This document shows positions 8,288-16,151 of a DNA stretch of 64,000 nucleotides, piece by piece (the stretch's first letter is position 1; each line of letters opens with the position of its first letter). The position numbers and the translations under genes were made by a program. Below the pieces are notes generated by a model, which was not told where the DNA came from, searched no databases, and saw only the letters and a list, made by a program, of their open reading frames with translations. Source of the DNA: RH-AL1 sp965214415 (GTDB lineage Bacteria; Pseudomonadota; Alphaproteobacteria; Rhizobiales; Beijerinckiaceae); the NCBI GenBank assembly GCA_965214415.1, contig CBDCBQ010000002.1, positions 1-64,000 on the forward strand, read 5' to 3'.

Positions 8288-9850
8288 ATGGCACTTTCGA
8301 CCAAGCTGATGATGCGCCAGGGCCAGTCCCTGGTCATGACGCCGCAGCTGTTGCAGGCAATCAAGCTGCTGCAGTTTTCCAACATGGAACTCGCATCGTT
8401 CGTCCAGGAGGAGTTGGAGCGCAATCCGCTCCTGGAGCGCGCCGAGGAGGCGCGTGGTGGCACCGACGAGACGCCCGAGCATGCCGCCGAGGCGAGCCCG
8501 ACCCTCGAGGCCGCCGCGCTCGGCGAGCAGTTCAACGAGCGCGCCGAGGCCGACTGGAGTTCTGAAAGCTTCGCCACCGACCGCTCCGATCTCGAAGCCA
8601 GCCTCGGCACGGAACTCGGCAACACCTTCGATGACGACCGCCCGCCGACGCCGACCGAGGCGCGCGACACGATTTCGGAGGCAGGGCTCTCCTCGACGTC
8701 ATGGTCGGGATCTTCGGGGCCGGGCGGCGACGGCGAAGCCTCGAACCTCGAATCCTACCTCGCCGCCAAGCTCTCGCTGAAGGACCATCTGCTCGAGCAA
8801 CTGCCGCTCGCCGTGGCCGACCCGGGCGACCGCCTGATCGGCCACGCGCTGATCGATGCGATCGACGACGCCGGCTACCTCACCGATTCCCTCGCCGATA
8901 TCGCCGGACGCCTGAGCGCGCCGGTCGAGCGTGTCGAGGCCGTGCTGGCCGGCGTGCAAACCCTCGATCCGTCCGGCGTCGGCGCGCGTGACCTCGCCGA
9001 ATGCCTGGCGATCCAGCTGCGCGATCGCGACCGGTTCGATCCGGCGATGGCGAAGCTCGTCGCCAACCTCGACCTGGTGGCGCGGCGCGACATCACCGCC
9101 CTGCGTCGCGTCTGCGGCGTCGACGAGGACGACGTCGCCGACATGATCGCCGAGATCCGCCGCCTCGATCCCAAGCCCGGCCGCGCGTTCGGGTCCAGCG
9201 CGATCCAACCGGTGGTGCCCGACGTCGTCGTGCGGGCGTCGCCTGACGGCTCGTGGATCATCGAACTCAACACCGAGGTGCTGCCGCGTCTGCTCGTCAA
9301 CCAGACCTACGCGGCGAAGATCTCGCGCGGCAAGGGCAGCGAGGCCGACCGCAGCTTCGTTTCCGGCTGTCTGCAGACGGCGAACTGGCTGACCAAGAGC
9401 CTGGAGCAGCGCGCCCGCACGATCCTCAAGGTCTCGACCGAGATCGTGCGCCAGCAGGACGCATTCTTCGCCTACGGCGTCGAGCACCTGAGGCCGTTGA
9501 ACCTGAAGGCGATCGCCGAGGCGACCGGCATGCACGAGTCGACCGTCTCGCGCGTGACCTCCAACAAATACCTGTCGAGCCCGCGCGGGTTGTTCGAGCT
9601 GAAATATTTCTTCACCGCTTCAATCGCCTCGAATGTCGGCGGCGAGGCGCATTCGGCCGAATCGGTGCGCTTCCGCATCAAGCAGATGATCGAGCGCGAG
9701 ACGGTGGGCGACGTGCTCTCCGATGACGCGATCGTCGAGAAGCTGCGCGACGCGGACATCGACATTGCCCGGCGCACCGTCGCGAAATACCGCGAAAGCA
9801 TGCGCATCCCGTCCTCGGTCGAGCGGCGTCGGCGCAAAGCCGTGCACTGA
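8288..9850 (+). CDS. rpoN: RNA polymerase sigma-54 factor
   Basis: Sigma-54, 520 residues, directing polymerase to -24/-12 promoters in concert with AAA+ activators. Region I is intact (QSLVMTPQLLQAIKLLQFSN, then QEELERNPLLE), followed by an acidic variable region II (about 50-140), the core-binding domain, the HTH (MHESTVSRVTSNKY) and the C-terminal RpoN box ARRTVAKYRE. Location after lptB is standard. The hpf and ptsN genes that usually follow rpoN are not present here; a bacterioferritin module follows instead. Confidence 0.96.
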   Translation: MALSTKLMMRQGQSLVMTPQLLQAIKLLQFSNMELASFVQEELERNPLLERAEEARGGTDETPEHAAEASPTLEAAALGEQFNERAEADWSSESFATDRSDLEASLGTELGNTFDDDRPPTPTEARDTISEAGLSSTSWSGSSGPGGDGEASNLESYLAAKLSLKDHLLEQLPLAVADPGDRLIGHALIDAIDDAGYLTDSLADIAGRLSAPVERVEAVLAGVQTLDPSGVGARDLAECLAIQLRDRDRFDPAMAKLVANLDLVARRDITALRRVCGVDEDDVADMIAEIRRLDPKPGRAFGSSAIQPVVPDVVVRASPDGSWIIELNTEVLPRLLVNQTYAAKISRGKGSEADRSFVSGCLQTANWLTKSLEQRARTILKVSTEIVRQQDAFFAYGVEHLRPLNLKAIAEATGMHESTVSRVTSNKYLSSPRGLFELKYFFTASIASNVGGEAHSAESVRFRIKQMIERETVGDVLSDDAIVEKLRDADIDIARRTVAKYRESMRIPSSVERRRRKAVH

Positions 9851-9940
9851 CGGCCCGATCGTTGCCTCTCCCGAACGACGAGCCGCAGCCCTGTTGCACG
9901 CCTCGAAAACATCGACTAATTTATTTAAAGAGCTGTAGTT

Positions 9941-9955
9941 TTTAGCAATTCTAAA
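9941..9955. promoter_or_regulatory. ICE/Irr-like palindrome upstream of bfd
   Basis: TTTAG-caatt-CTAAA is a short AT-rich palindrome 103 bp before the bfd start, in an otherwise GC-rich interval. It resembles the iron control element bound by Irr in Rhizobiales, but is shorter than the box found in front of bfr. Assignment is by resemblance and by the iron role of the gene. Confidence 0.45.
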
Positions 9956-10058
9956 GAACGGCGAGTTCCCTTGCGTTCGTGAGGGTTACGGCCGATCCAG
10001 GGATTGCCGCGACCGGGCGGAGTGCCTGGCGCGACAGATCGAGCATGGGTTCGAGACG

Positions 10059-10433
10059 ATGATCGTGTGTTCCTGCAACGTGCTGTCTGATGGCCAGATC
10101 CGGGCGTGCGTCGCGCCGGGTCCGGGCTGCCCGCGCACGGCCGCCGACGTCTACCAGTGCCTCGGCTGCAGCCCGAAGTGCGGGCGCTGCGCGCGCACGA
10201 TCCGTGCGATTGTCGCAAACGCCCTGTCCGGCGCGCAGGACGAGATCGCGGTCACCGCCTGCGCCACCGATTGCGCGGCCTCCTGCCCGCTCGGCAGGAC
10301 GCACACGCACGCGGGGCACCACGCGCATGTCGATCACGCAGAAGTCGATCACGCAGAAGTCGACCACGCGCACGTCCATCATGGTCACAATGATCACGGC
10401 GCGCAGTCGGCGCAAATGATGGCGGAGGCCTAA
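10059..10433 (+). CDS. bfd: Bacterioferritin-associated ferredoxin with His-rich C-terminal tail
   Basis: The first ~62 residues form a Bfd-type [2Fe-2S] domain: MIVCSCNVLSDGQI at the N terminus and CLGCSPKCGRCARTI, giving the C-x-C...C-x2-C ligand set. In the family Bfd passes electrons to bacterioferritin to release stored iron. The protein has 124 residues, nearly twice the usual length. The added tail holds three cysteines and about 14 histidines, including HVDHAEVDHAEVDHAHVHHG, and looks metal binding. The DNA coding this tail contains tandem gtcgatcacgcagaa-like units, suggesting growth by slippage. It converges on bfr with 11 bp between stops. Confidence 0.85.
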   Translation: MIVCSCNVLSDGQIRACVAPGPGCPRTAADVYQCLGCSPKCGRCARTIRAIVANALSGAQDEIAVTACATDCAASCPLGRTHTHAGHHAHVDHAEVDHAEVDHAHVHHGHNDHGAQSAQMMAEA

Positions 10434-10444
10434 CCAGCCCCTGC

Positions 10445-10942
10445 TCAGCCCTTCTCGGGCTCGATCCTGAGAAGGCCGCCGACGTGCTTTTGCACGTAGA
10501 GCTGAACCCCCATCTGCTTGATTGCTTCGAGCTGTGTCTCGAGAAAGTCGATGTGGCCTTCCTCGTCGGTCGCGAGGTCCTCGAACAGCCGCTTCGTCAC
10601 CCGGTCGTTGATCGAGTCACAATATTTCGCCGCCTCGAGATAAAGAGCGCGCGCACCCTCCTCGGCAGACAAATCGCAGCGGATGATCTCCTCGATGCTC
10701 TGGCCGATCTTGAGCGGATCGAGCTCCTGCATGTTGGGAAACCCTTCCAGAAAGAGGATGCGATCCACGAAACGATCGGCGTGGTTCATCTCCTCGATCG
10801 ATTCCTTGCGCCAAAATCGCGCCAGATCGATGTACCCCCAATTGTCGAGAATACGGAAATGCATCCAGTACTGGCTGACCGCCGTCAGTTCGCTGCGTAG
10901 GCCGCGGTTGAGGTATTCGATGACCTTTGTGTCGCCTCGCAT
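10445..10942 (-). CDS. bfr: Bacterioferritin
   Basis: Heme-containing iron storage protein, 165 residues, forming a 24-subunit shell with a ferroxidase centre. Features seen: RGDTKVIEYLNRGLRSELTA at the N terminus (ferroxidase Glu), KESIEEMNHADRF with the heme-ligand Met and metal-binding Glu/His, and DEEGHIDFLETQ with the second ferroxidase Glu/His. The start at 10942 is chosen because GGAGG lies 7 bases upstream and because the family begins MRGD or MKGD; the longer frame is rejected. Convergent with bfd. A good ICE-type palindrome lies about 90 bp upstream. Confidence 0.96.
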   Translation of the reverse strand: MRGDTKVIEYLNRGLRSELTAVSQYWMHFRILDNWGYIDLARFWRKESIEEMNHADRFVDRILFLEGFPNMQELDPLKIGQSIEEIIRCDLSAEEGARALYLEAAKYCDSINDRVTKRLFEDLATDEEGHIDFLETQLEAIKQMGVQLYVQKHVGGLLRIEPEKG

Positions 10943-11032
10943 GGCGAACCTCCGATGGATGACATGGCGTGATAAAGATCCGCGCGGAAACCTAGCCAAC
11001 TCCGCGCGGTCCCGCGCCTCCTTTGAAGCCCG

Positions 11033-11049
11033 TTTAGAAGCCTTCTAAG
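11033..11049. promoter_or_regulatory. ICE/Irr-like palindrome upstream of bfr
   Basis: TTTAGAA-gcc-TTCTAAG is a near-perfect 17-bp palindrome with the spacing of the rhizobial iron control element bound by Irr. It lies 91 bp before the bfr ATG. Irr control of bfr is known in related bacteria; here it is inferred. Confidence 0.65.
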
Positions 11050-11075
11050 TGAACGCATCGTTCGACCCGGCCTAG

Positions 11076-12488
11076 CTACACGCCTGGGCGGCGTTGCAGC
11101 GTCAGCTTGAGGCCGTCGCGCGGCCGCAGCGTGATGCGCTGGACCGGCTCGACCTTGTGCCCGGCCGCCGGCGTCAGGGCGAAGCGGCGCATCACGGTGG
11201 CCAGCACCAGCACCGCCTCCTGCAGCGAGAAGCTGGCGCCGATGCAGACCCGCGGCCCCGCGCCGAACGGCAGATAGGCGAACCGGTCGATCGCCTCACG
11301 CGCGCCGGGCAGGAAGCGGCTCGGATCGAAACGGTTGGGGTCGCGCCACAACAGCGTGTGGCGATGCAGCACCCAGGGCGAGACGATGATCAGCGCGCCC
11401 TTGCGAATGCGCCGGCCGCAGAGATCGTCCGGGCCGATCGCCTCGCGGCTGAGGCTGGCCACGGGCGGATAAAGCCGCATCGCCTCCTCGATCACGGCGC
11501 GTGTCTCGACCAATCGGTCGAGGGCTTGCTCGATCGGCCCATCCAGCACGCGGTCGGCCTCGGCGGCGAGGCGCTCGCGCCATTCGGGCGACAACGACAG
11601 CAGGTAGAGCGACCAAGTCAGCGCGTTCGCGGTCGTCTCGTGGCCCGCGCCGATAAAGGTGATGATGTTGGCGCGCACCTCCTCGTCGCTGAGGCCGGTG
11701 CCCGTCTGCGGGTCGGAGGCCTCGAGCAGCAGGGTGAGCAGGTCGCGCGGCGCCGCTTCGCCACGGGCGAGCAGGCTCTTGCGTCGGGCGACGATCGCAT
11801 CGACCGCTTGCTCGAAGAACTCGATCGTCGATTTGGTCCGAAGTTGCGCGACGCGCGGCACCCATTCGGGGAAGTCGAGCAGGTCGGCCGGGTCCAGCAC
11901 GCCGATCGTCGTGAAGAAATGACCCATCGCCTTCAGAAAGGCGTCCGGATCGCGCTCCAGGCCGCCGGAGAAGATCGTCTCGCCGAGGATCTCCAGAGTC
12001 ACGCGGGCCATTTCCTTGTGCACGTCGATGATCCGGCCGGGCCGGATGCGATCCCAACGCGTGGCGAGCGTGTCGGCCGCCCGCGCCATCGGCGCCGCGA
12101 AGGACTGCACGAGCCGCGGCGTGAAGATCGGCGCGATGGCGCGGCGTTGCAGTCGCCAGGCGTCGCCCTCGACGGTCAGCAGGCCGTCGGTGAGGCCGGG
12201 CGACAGGATGCGCTTTTGCAGCTTGTCCTTGCGATAATTGGCAGCATTGTCGAGCAGCACGCGGCGGATCGCCGGCGGGTGGTTGATCACCGCGCCAATG
12301 CCGAGCAGCCCACGACCGCTGAGGATCGGCGCCTCGAAATGCGCCCGCGTCCAGGTCTCGATCGGATTGCGCCGCAGCGTGCGCAGGAAGGCGATCGGTC
12401 GCAGCTGGCGCGGCTGCGGGGTCGGCGCCGGCGGCACGATGCGGCGCGTGGGGAGCGGCGGCAGGGAAGCTTCGACGTGAACTGTCAT
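11076..12488 (-). CDS. Cytochrome P450
   Basis: P450 monooxygenase of 470 residues. The I-helix oxygen-activating motif is GAGHETTANALTWSL, the K-helix ExxR is EEAMRLYPP, and the heme-binding loop is PFGAGPRVCIGASFSL with the axial Cys. The proximal FxxGxRxC pattern is complete, so the enzyme should bind heme. No membrane helix is evident at the N terminus, which begins MTVHVEASLPPLP. The start at 12488 is preferred over one 14 codons upstream because the added residues look non-coding. No ferredoxin or reductase partner is adjacent, and the substrate cannot be predicted. Confidence 0.93.
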   Translation of the reverse strand: MTVHVEASLPPLPTRRIVPPAPTPQPRQLRPIAFLRTLRRNPIETWTRAHFEAPILSGRGLLGIGAVINHPPAIRRVLLDNAANYRKDKLQKRILSPGLTDGLLTVEGDAWRLQRRAIAPIFTPRLVQSFAAPMARAADTLATRWDRIRPGRIIDVHKEMARVTLEILGETIFSGGLERDPDAFLKAMGHFFTTIGVLDPADLLDFPEWVPRVAQLRTKSTIEFFEQAVDAIVARRKSLLARGEAAPRDLLTLLLEASDPQTGTGLSDEEVRANIITFIGAGHETTANALTWSLYLLSLSPEWRERLAAEADRVLDGPIEQALDRLVETRAVIEEAMRLYPPVASLSREAIGPDDLCGRRIRKGALIIVSPWVLHRHTLLWRDPNRFDPSRFLPGAREAIDRFAYLPFGAGPRVCIGASFSLQEAVLVLATVMRRFALTPAAGHKVEPVQRITLRPRDGLKLTLQRRPGV

Positions 12489-12714
12489 GCCACGAATATA
12501 GTCTATTTCCGCGCCGACAGAGCAGGGCAAAGCAGCGCGGGAGGCTCAACGCGTTAGCAAGTGTCGCGCAACGCGCCAGCGCGAGGAATCGCTGTGATAA
12601 AAAAGCCAGCTGCGTTCCATTTCAACGTCGGGCGGGCGTCGACTAATTGTCGGTTAATTGTTTCCCGGCTAGCGTCTCTAGACTGCACATCGACTTTGAA
12701 AGCGGGTGGCTTCG

Positions 12715-12888
12715 ATGACCGATACGACAGCAACGTTGGCAAATGCACGCGCGATCGAGGCCTACGGCCGGGTCATGTTCAGCAAGGGCCTGAAGGTTCG
12801 CGCCCAGGCAATGTTCGCGCAGGCGAGCAAGCTGCGCGTCCAGGTCGAGATGGCCACCATGGAAGCGACTTACGCCAAGGCGGCGTAA
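12715..12888 (+). CDS. Small conserved-looking protein, 57 residues, unknown
   Basis: Starts MTDTTATLANARAIEAYGRV and ends ATYAKAA; mostly helical and Ala/Met rich (five Met after the start). A GTG three codons upstream (12706) is possible. It lies divergent from the P450 in an interval with A/T-rich promoter-like sequence. I do not recognise a family. Confidence 0.5.
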   Translation: MTDTTATLANARAIEAYGRVMFSKGLKVRAQAMFAQASKLRVQVEMATMEATYAKAA

Positions 12889-12923
12889 GACAGAAGTCCG
12901 CGTCGGTATACAGAGCGACGACG

Positions 12924-13163
12924 CTAGACGTCGTCCTCCGACCATTCGGCTGTTTCAAAAGACCGACTGGCGAGCAGCTTGCCACCGGTCGTTACGACCT
13001 CGAATGTATTGGCGCTGTCCCAACCATCGAACGTCGGCGTCTTGTCGACGAAGTCTTTCGTCGCCTGCAAGTCGTCGGCCTCGAACGGCCAGCGATTGGC
13101 GACACGGACCGATCGCGCGCCGTCCTGGCTTCTCTGAACCGCCTGCACAATGAATACGGGCAT
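12924..13163 (-). CDS. Small hypothetical protein, 79 residues
   Basis: Begins MPVFIVQAVQRSQDGARSVR and ends acidic (TAEWSEDDV). A strong ribosome site (AGGAGG) lies just before the ATG at 13163, which fixes the start even though the frame stays open far upstream through the opposite-strand YihY gene. The pattern of alternating hydrophobic residues (VFIVQAV, FEVVTTGGKLLASRSF) suggests a small alpha/beta domain. No family recognised. Confidence 0.65.
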   Translation of the reverse strand: MPVFIVQAVQRSQDGARSVRVANRWPFEADDLQATKDFVDKTPTFDGWDSANTFEVVTTGGKLLASRSFETAEWSEDDV

Positions 13164-13250
13164 GTGTGCCTCCTGATTTGCCCGCTCACTGACGGACGCA
13201 AACGGCTTTCGTGAGGCCGCCGCATCCGAGCATGGTGCCACGAGCCCGGT

Positions 13251-14378
13251 ATGTCGCGCGGCCAAGCGTCCAGACGCACCACTCCGAGACGATCGAAAGC
13301 CGGCGCGACCGGCATGGCCGCGGCCATCGCCGCCGCGAGCTTGGCTGGCTTCGCGGCCGCGAGCCTCCTGCTGGCTGGCCCTGCCAAGCTCGGCGAACGC
13401 GCGCCGATCGCCACCGCGCGCGCCCTGGCAAGCGACCTCGTCGGCGGCGATGCCGGGCTCGACGCCGACACGCCGTTCGCGATCCCGCCCGCCGGCTGGG
13501 GCGCCGTCGTCAAGCGCACGGCGGTGCTGTTCGCGACCAATCGGCTTATGGCGGAGGCGGCCGCGATCACCTTCTACTCGTTGCTCGCGCTGTTTCCCGC
13601 CTTGACCGCCACCGTCTCGCTCTACGGCCTGTTCGCCGATCCCGCCGCGATCGACCGGCTCGTCGACGCGCTGGCGGGTATCGTGCCGCAGGGCGGGATC
13701 GACATGCTGCATGGCCAGGTGCACGGGCTCGTCGCCAACGGCCCGCGCGGCCTCAGCCTCGGCGTCGCGGTCGGCCTCGGCGCCGCGCTGTGGAGCTCCA
13801 ACCAGGGTTCGAAGGCGCTGTTCGAGACGCTCAACGTCATCTACCGGGAGCAGGAGAAGCGCTCCTACCCCTATTTCGTGCTGGTCGCCTTCGCCTTCAC
13901 GCTCGGCGCCATCGTCTTCGTCATCGCCGCGATGATCGCCGTCGTGGCACTGCCGATCGTGCTGCGCGAACTCGGGCTCAGCGACATCGCCCGCGCCGTC
14001 TACGGCTGGCTGCGCTGGCCCGTCATTCTCGTCGTCGTTGCGCTCTTCCTGTCCAGCCTCTACCGGTTCGGGCCGTCGCGCGAGAACCCCAAATGGCGCT
14101 GGGTGACGTTCGGCGGCGGCTTTGCCGCGATCTCGTGGGTGGCCGTGTCCTTCGCCTTCTCCTGGTACGTGCAGCGCTTCGGCAGCTTCGATCGCACCTA
14201 CGGATCGCTCGGCACCGTCGTCGGCTTCATGACCTGGATGTGGCTGTCGATCCTCGTGGCGCTCGCCGGCGCCCAGCTGAACTCGGAGCTGGAGCATCAG
14301 ACCGCGCGCGACACGACGACCGGCGGATCGATGCCGCTCGGCCTTCGCGGCGCGACGCAGGCCGACACGGCGGCGTAG
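13251..14378 (+). CDS. YihY/BrkB-family inner membrane protein
   Basis: 375-residue polytopic membrane protein of the YihY (formerly BrkB or RNase BN) family. The hallmark region AEAAAITFYSLLALFPALTA is followed by GLSLGVAVGLGAALWSSNQG, and there are about six hydrophobic segments (an N-terminal one at 20-45 and five or six from 115 to 350), ending VGFMTWMWLSILVALAGAQLNSELEH. The name ribonuclease BN for this family was a misassignment, so no enzymatic role is given. Stands alone between a small opposite gene and csbD. Confidence 0.88.
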   Translation: MSRGQASRRTTPRRSKAGATGMAAAIAAASLAGFAAASLLLAGPAKLGERAPIATARALASDLVGGDAGLDADTPFAIPPAGWGAVVKRTAVLFATNRLMAEAAAITFYSLLALFPALTATVSLYGLFADPAAIDRLVDALAGIVPQGGIDMLHGQVHGLVANGPRGLSLGVAVGLGAALWSSNQGSKALFETLNVIYREQEKRSYPYFVLVAFAFTLGAIVFVIAAMIAVVALPIVLRELGLSDIARAVYGWLRWPVILVVVALFLSSLYRFGPSRENPKWRWVTFGGGFAAISWVAVSFAFSWYVQRFGSFDRTYGSLGTVVGFMTWMWLSILVALAGAQLNSELEHQTARDTTTGGSMPLGLRGATQADTAA

Positions 14379-14440
14379 GCCTATTGCTGGGCTAGAAAGC
14401 CGCGCCATATCTGCACCCTAGACACAAAAGGGAGGCCGAC

Positions 14441-14776
14441 ATGGATCCGGATCGTTTTACCGGCAAGGCGAAAGAGACAGTCGGCAAGGCCGAGGCGGCC
14501 ATCGGCGACGCGGTCGGCGATCCGCATACCGAGGCCAGCGGCAAAGTCCGGCAGGCCGCCGGCACCGCGCAGAACCTATACGGTCAGGCAAAGGACAGCC
14601 TCTCCGACTCGTTCTCGGACGTCGCGGATTCGACGGAGCGGGTCATCAAGTCGGCACGCGATGCCGCTGGTCCGATGAAGGAGACGATCGAGCGCGAGGT
14701 CAGCGCGCGTCCGCTCATCGCGCTGCTGATCGCCGCGCTTGTCGGCTACGTCCTGGCGCAGCTCACCTCGAGTTGA
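14441..14776 (+). CDS. CsbD-family stress protein with C-terminal membrane anchor
   Basis: 111 residues. The first half is a CsbD domain (MDPDRFTGKAKETVGKAEAA, then a second AxGKVRQAAG-type repeat). The second half is an amphipathic helix and a single hydrophobic C-terminal segment RPLIALLIAALVGYVLAQL, as in ElaB/DUF883-type proteins. CsbD proteins are general-stress proteins of unknown mechanism. GGAGG lies 8 bases before the ATG. Convergent with a 73-residue hypothetical gene. Confidence 0.85.
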   Translation: MDPDRFTGKAKETVGKAEAAIGDAVGDPHTEASGKVRQAAGTAQNLYGQAKDSLSDSFSDVADSTERVIKSARDAAGPMKETIEREVSARPLIALLIAALVGYVLAQLTSS

Positions 14777-14785
14777 GCACCTCTT

Positions 14786-15007
14786 TCAGAGAAAGACGAT
14801 CCGACCGCGACCGGCGCTGGCGACGCTGGCGCGTTCGATCGGCGTCATCAACTCGGCGTTGCGGATCGCGAGGTTGGCATCTGCCTGCAAGACCACGGCG
14901 ACTTGCGTCAGCACCTGCAGCGAGTGAACCTCGCTGTCGAGCGTGAGGCTTTCGCCGGCGATCGCGCGACGCAGCAGCGTCGTCTTGTCCTCGGTGTTGG
15001 TCATCAT
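14786..15007 (-). CDS. Small hypothetical protein, 73 residues
   Basis: MMTNTEDKTTLLRRAIAGES at the N terminus; predicted largely helical. The frame continues upstream to 15130 but the added residues look non-coding. The ribosome site is weak, so the start is uncertain. Convergent with csbD, 9 bp between stops. No family recognised. Confidence 0.45.
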   Translation of the reverse strand: MMTNTEDKTTLLRRAIAGESLTLDSEVHSLQVLTQVAVVLQADANLAIRNAELMTPIERASVASAGRGRIVFL

Positions 15008-15192
15008 GTGTTTCGGGGCCACGCGCGCGCCCGCGCCTGCGCAATGGCGTTCGAGGCGAGGGCGACCTCGGTACCGATAACGATCCCAGCGAAAAGCATC
15101 ATGGCGAATCAGGTATCCGTCGCGTCGCACCTGTTCTGCCGCGCCGCGCTTAATAAAGCGTTTACCATGACGGCCGACGCCTGCTGGCGCGG

Positions 15193-16020
15193 CTATAACA
15201 TCTGCAAATCCAGCTTGCGAGTCGGCGGCGGGAACGCAGCGTCGAGAGCTGCGAGGTCGGCTGCATCGAGCGCGAGGTCGGCGGCGGCGCGGTTCTCCGC
15301 CACATGCCCGAGGCTTGCCGCCTTCGGGATCGCGATCACGTTGGGCCTGGCGAGCAGCCAGGCGAGCGCGACCTGATACGCGGTCGCCGCGTGCTTGCCG
15401 GCGATCTCAACGAGAGCGCCACCGCGCGGCAGCCGCCCCTGCTCGACCGGGCTGTAGGCCATCAGCGGCACGCGCTGCTCGGCCAGCCAATCGGCGAGAT
15501 CGTAGTCCGGCCCGCGTCGCGTCACATTGTAGAGGATCTGGTTCGTCGCGCAGTCATCGCCGCCCGCGGCGACCACGCCCTCCATGTCGTCGACATCGAA
15601 ATTGCTGACGCCCCAGGCGCGGATCTTGCCCGCCGCCACCAGCGCCTGCAGGCCCTCGACCGTCTCGCCGATCGGCACGCTGCCCGGCCAGTGCAGGAGG
15701 TAGAGGTCGAGCCGGTCGGTCTTGAGCCGCCGCAGGCTGCCCTCGCAGGCCTTGGCCAGGCCCGCGCGCGAGCCGTGCTGCGGATAGGCCTTGCTGACGA
15801 GGAAGGCGTCGTCGCGCCGCCCCGCGAGCGCCTCGCCGAGGAAGCTCTCTGTGTTGCCGCCGCCATACATCTCGGCGGTGTCGATCAGCGTCATGCCGGC
15901 GTCGAGCCCGGCGAGGAGCGCCTCCGCCTCTGTCGCGGCCCTGACCTTGTCCTCTCCCATCCGCCACGTGCCCTGGCCGAGGACTGGGACGGCAATCCCG
16001 CCGATCTCGAGCGTGCGCAT
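15193..16020 (-). CDS. Aldo/keto reductase
   Basis: NAD(P)H-dependent reductase of 275 residues with the (beta/alpha)8 AKR fold. The catalytic set is visible: Asp and Tyr in LIDTAEMYGGGNTE, Lys in LVSKAYP, His in YLLHWPG. The C-terminal cofactor site is ARPNVIAIPKAASLGHVAEN. The start at 16020 follows AAGGAGAAC; a longer frame to 16080 is rejected. It is divergent from pabB. The AKR5-like family acts on aldehydes and dicarbonyls; the substrate is not predictable. Confidence 0.93.
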   Translation of the reverse strand: MRTLEIGGIAVPVLGQGTWRMGEDKVRAATEAEALLAGLDAGMTLIDTAEMYGGGNTESFLGEALAGRRDDAFLVSKAYPQHGSRAGLAKACEGSLRRLKTDRLDLYLLHWPGSVPIGETVEGLQALVAAGKIRAWGVSNFDVDDMEGVVAAGGDDCATNQILYNVTRRGPDYDLADWLAEQRVPLMAYSPVEQGRLPRGGALVEIAGKHAATAYQVALAWLLARPNVIAIPKAASLGHVAENRAAADLALDAADLAALDAAFPPPTRKLDLQML

Positions 16021-16151
16021 ATCGTTCTCCTTGCCGCCGCCAAACCGGTCGCGGCCCGAAACGATCCATCGCGGTCGCATGCCCTTGAAAGGGCGGGTCG
16101 ATCGTCCTTAGTACCTGCAAGCCGGCGGCACCGCCCCGGCGGGGATGGGCG

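Noticed and set aside
8160..8290. Sigma-54 -24/-12 promoter ahead of rpoN
   Set aside because: No TGGCAC-N5-TTGC match at the right spacing. The TGGCAC seen overlaps the rpoN start codon region.
12924..14408. Long minus-strand frame across the YihY gene
   Set aside because: Only its last 79 codons, from the ATG at 13163 with a ribosome site, are protein-like. The rest mirrors YihY in high-GC sequence.
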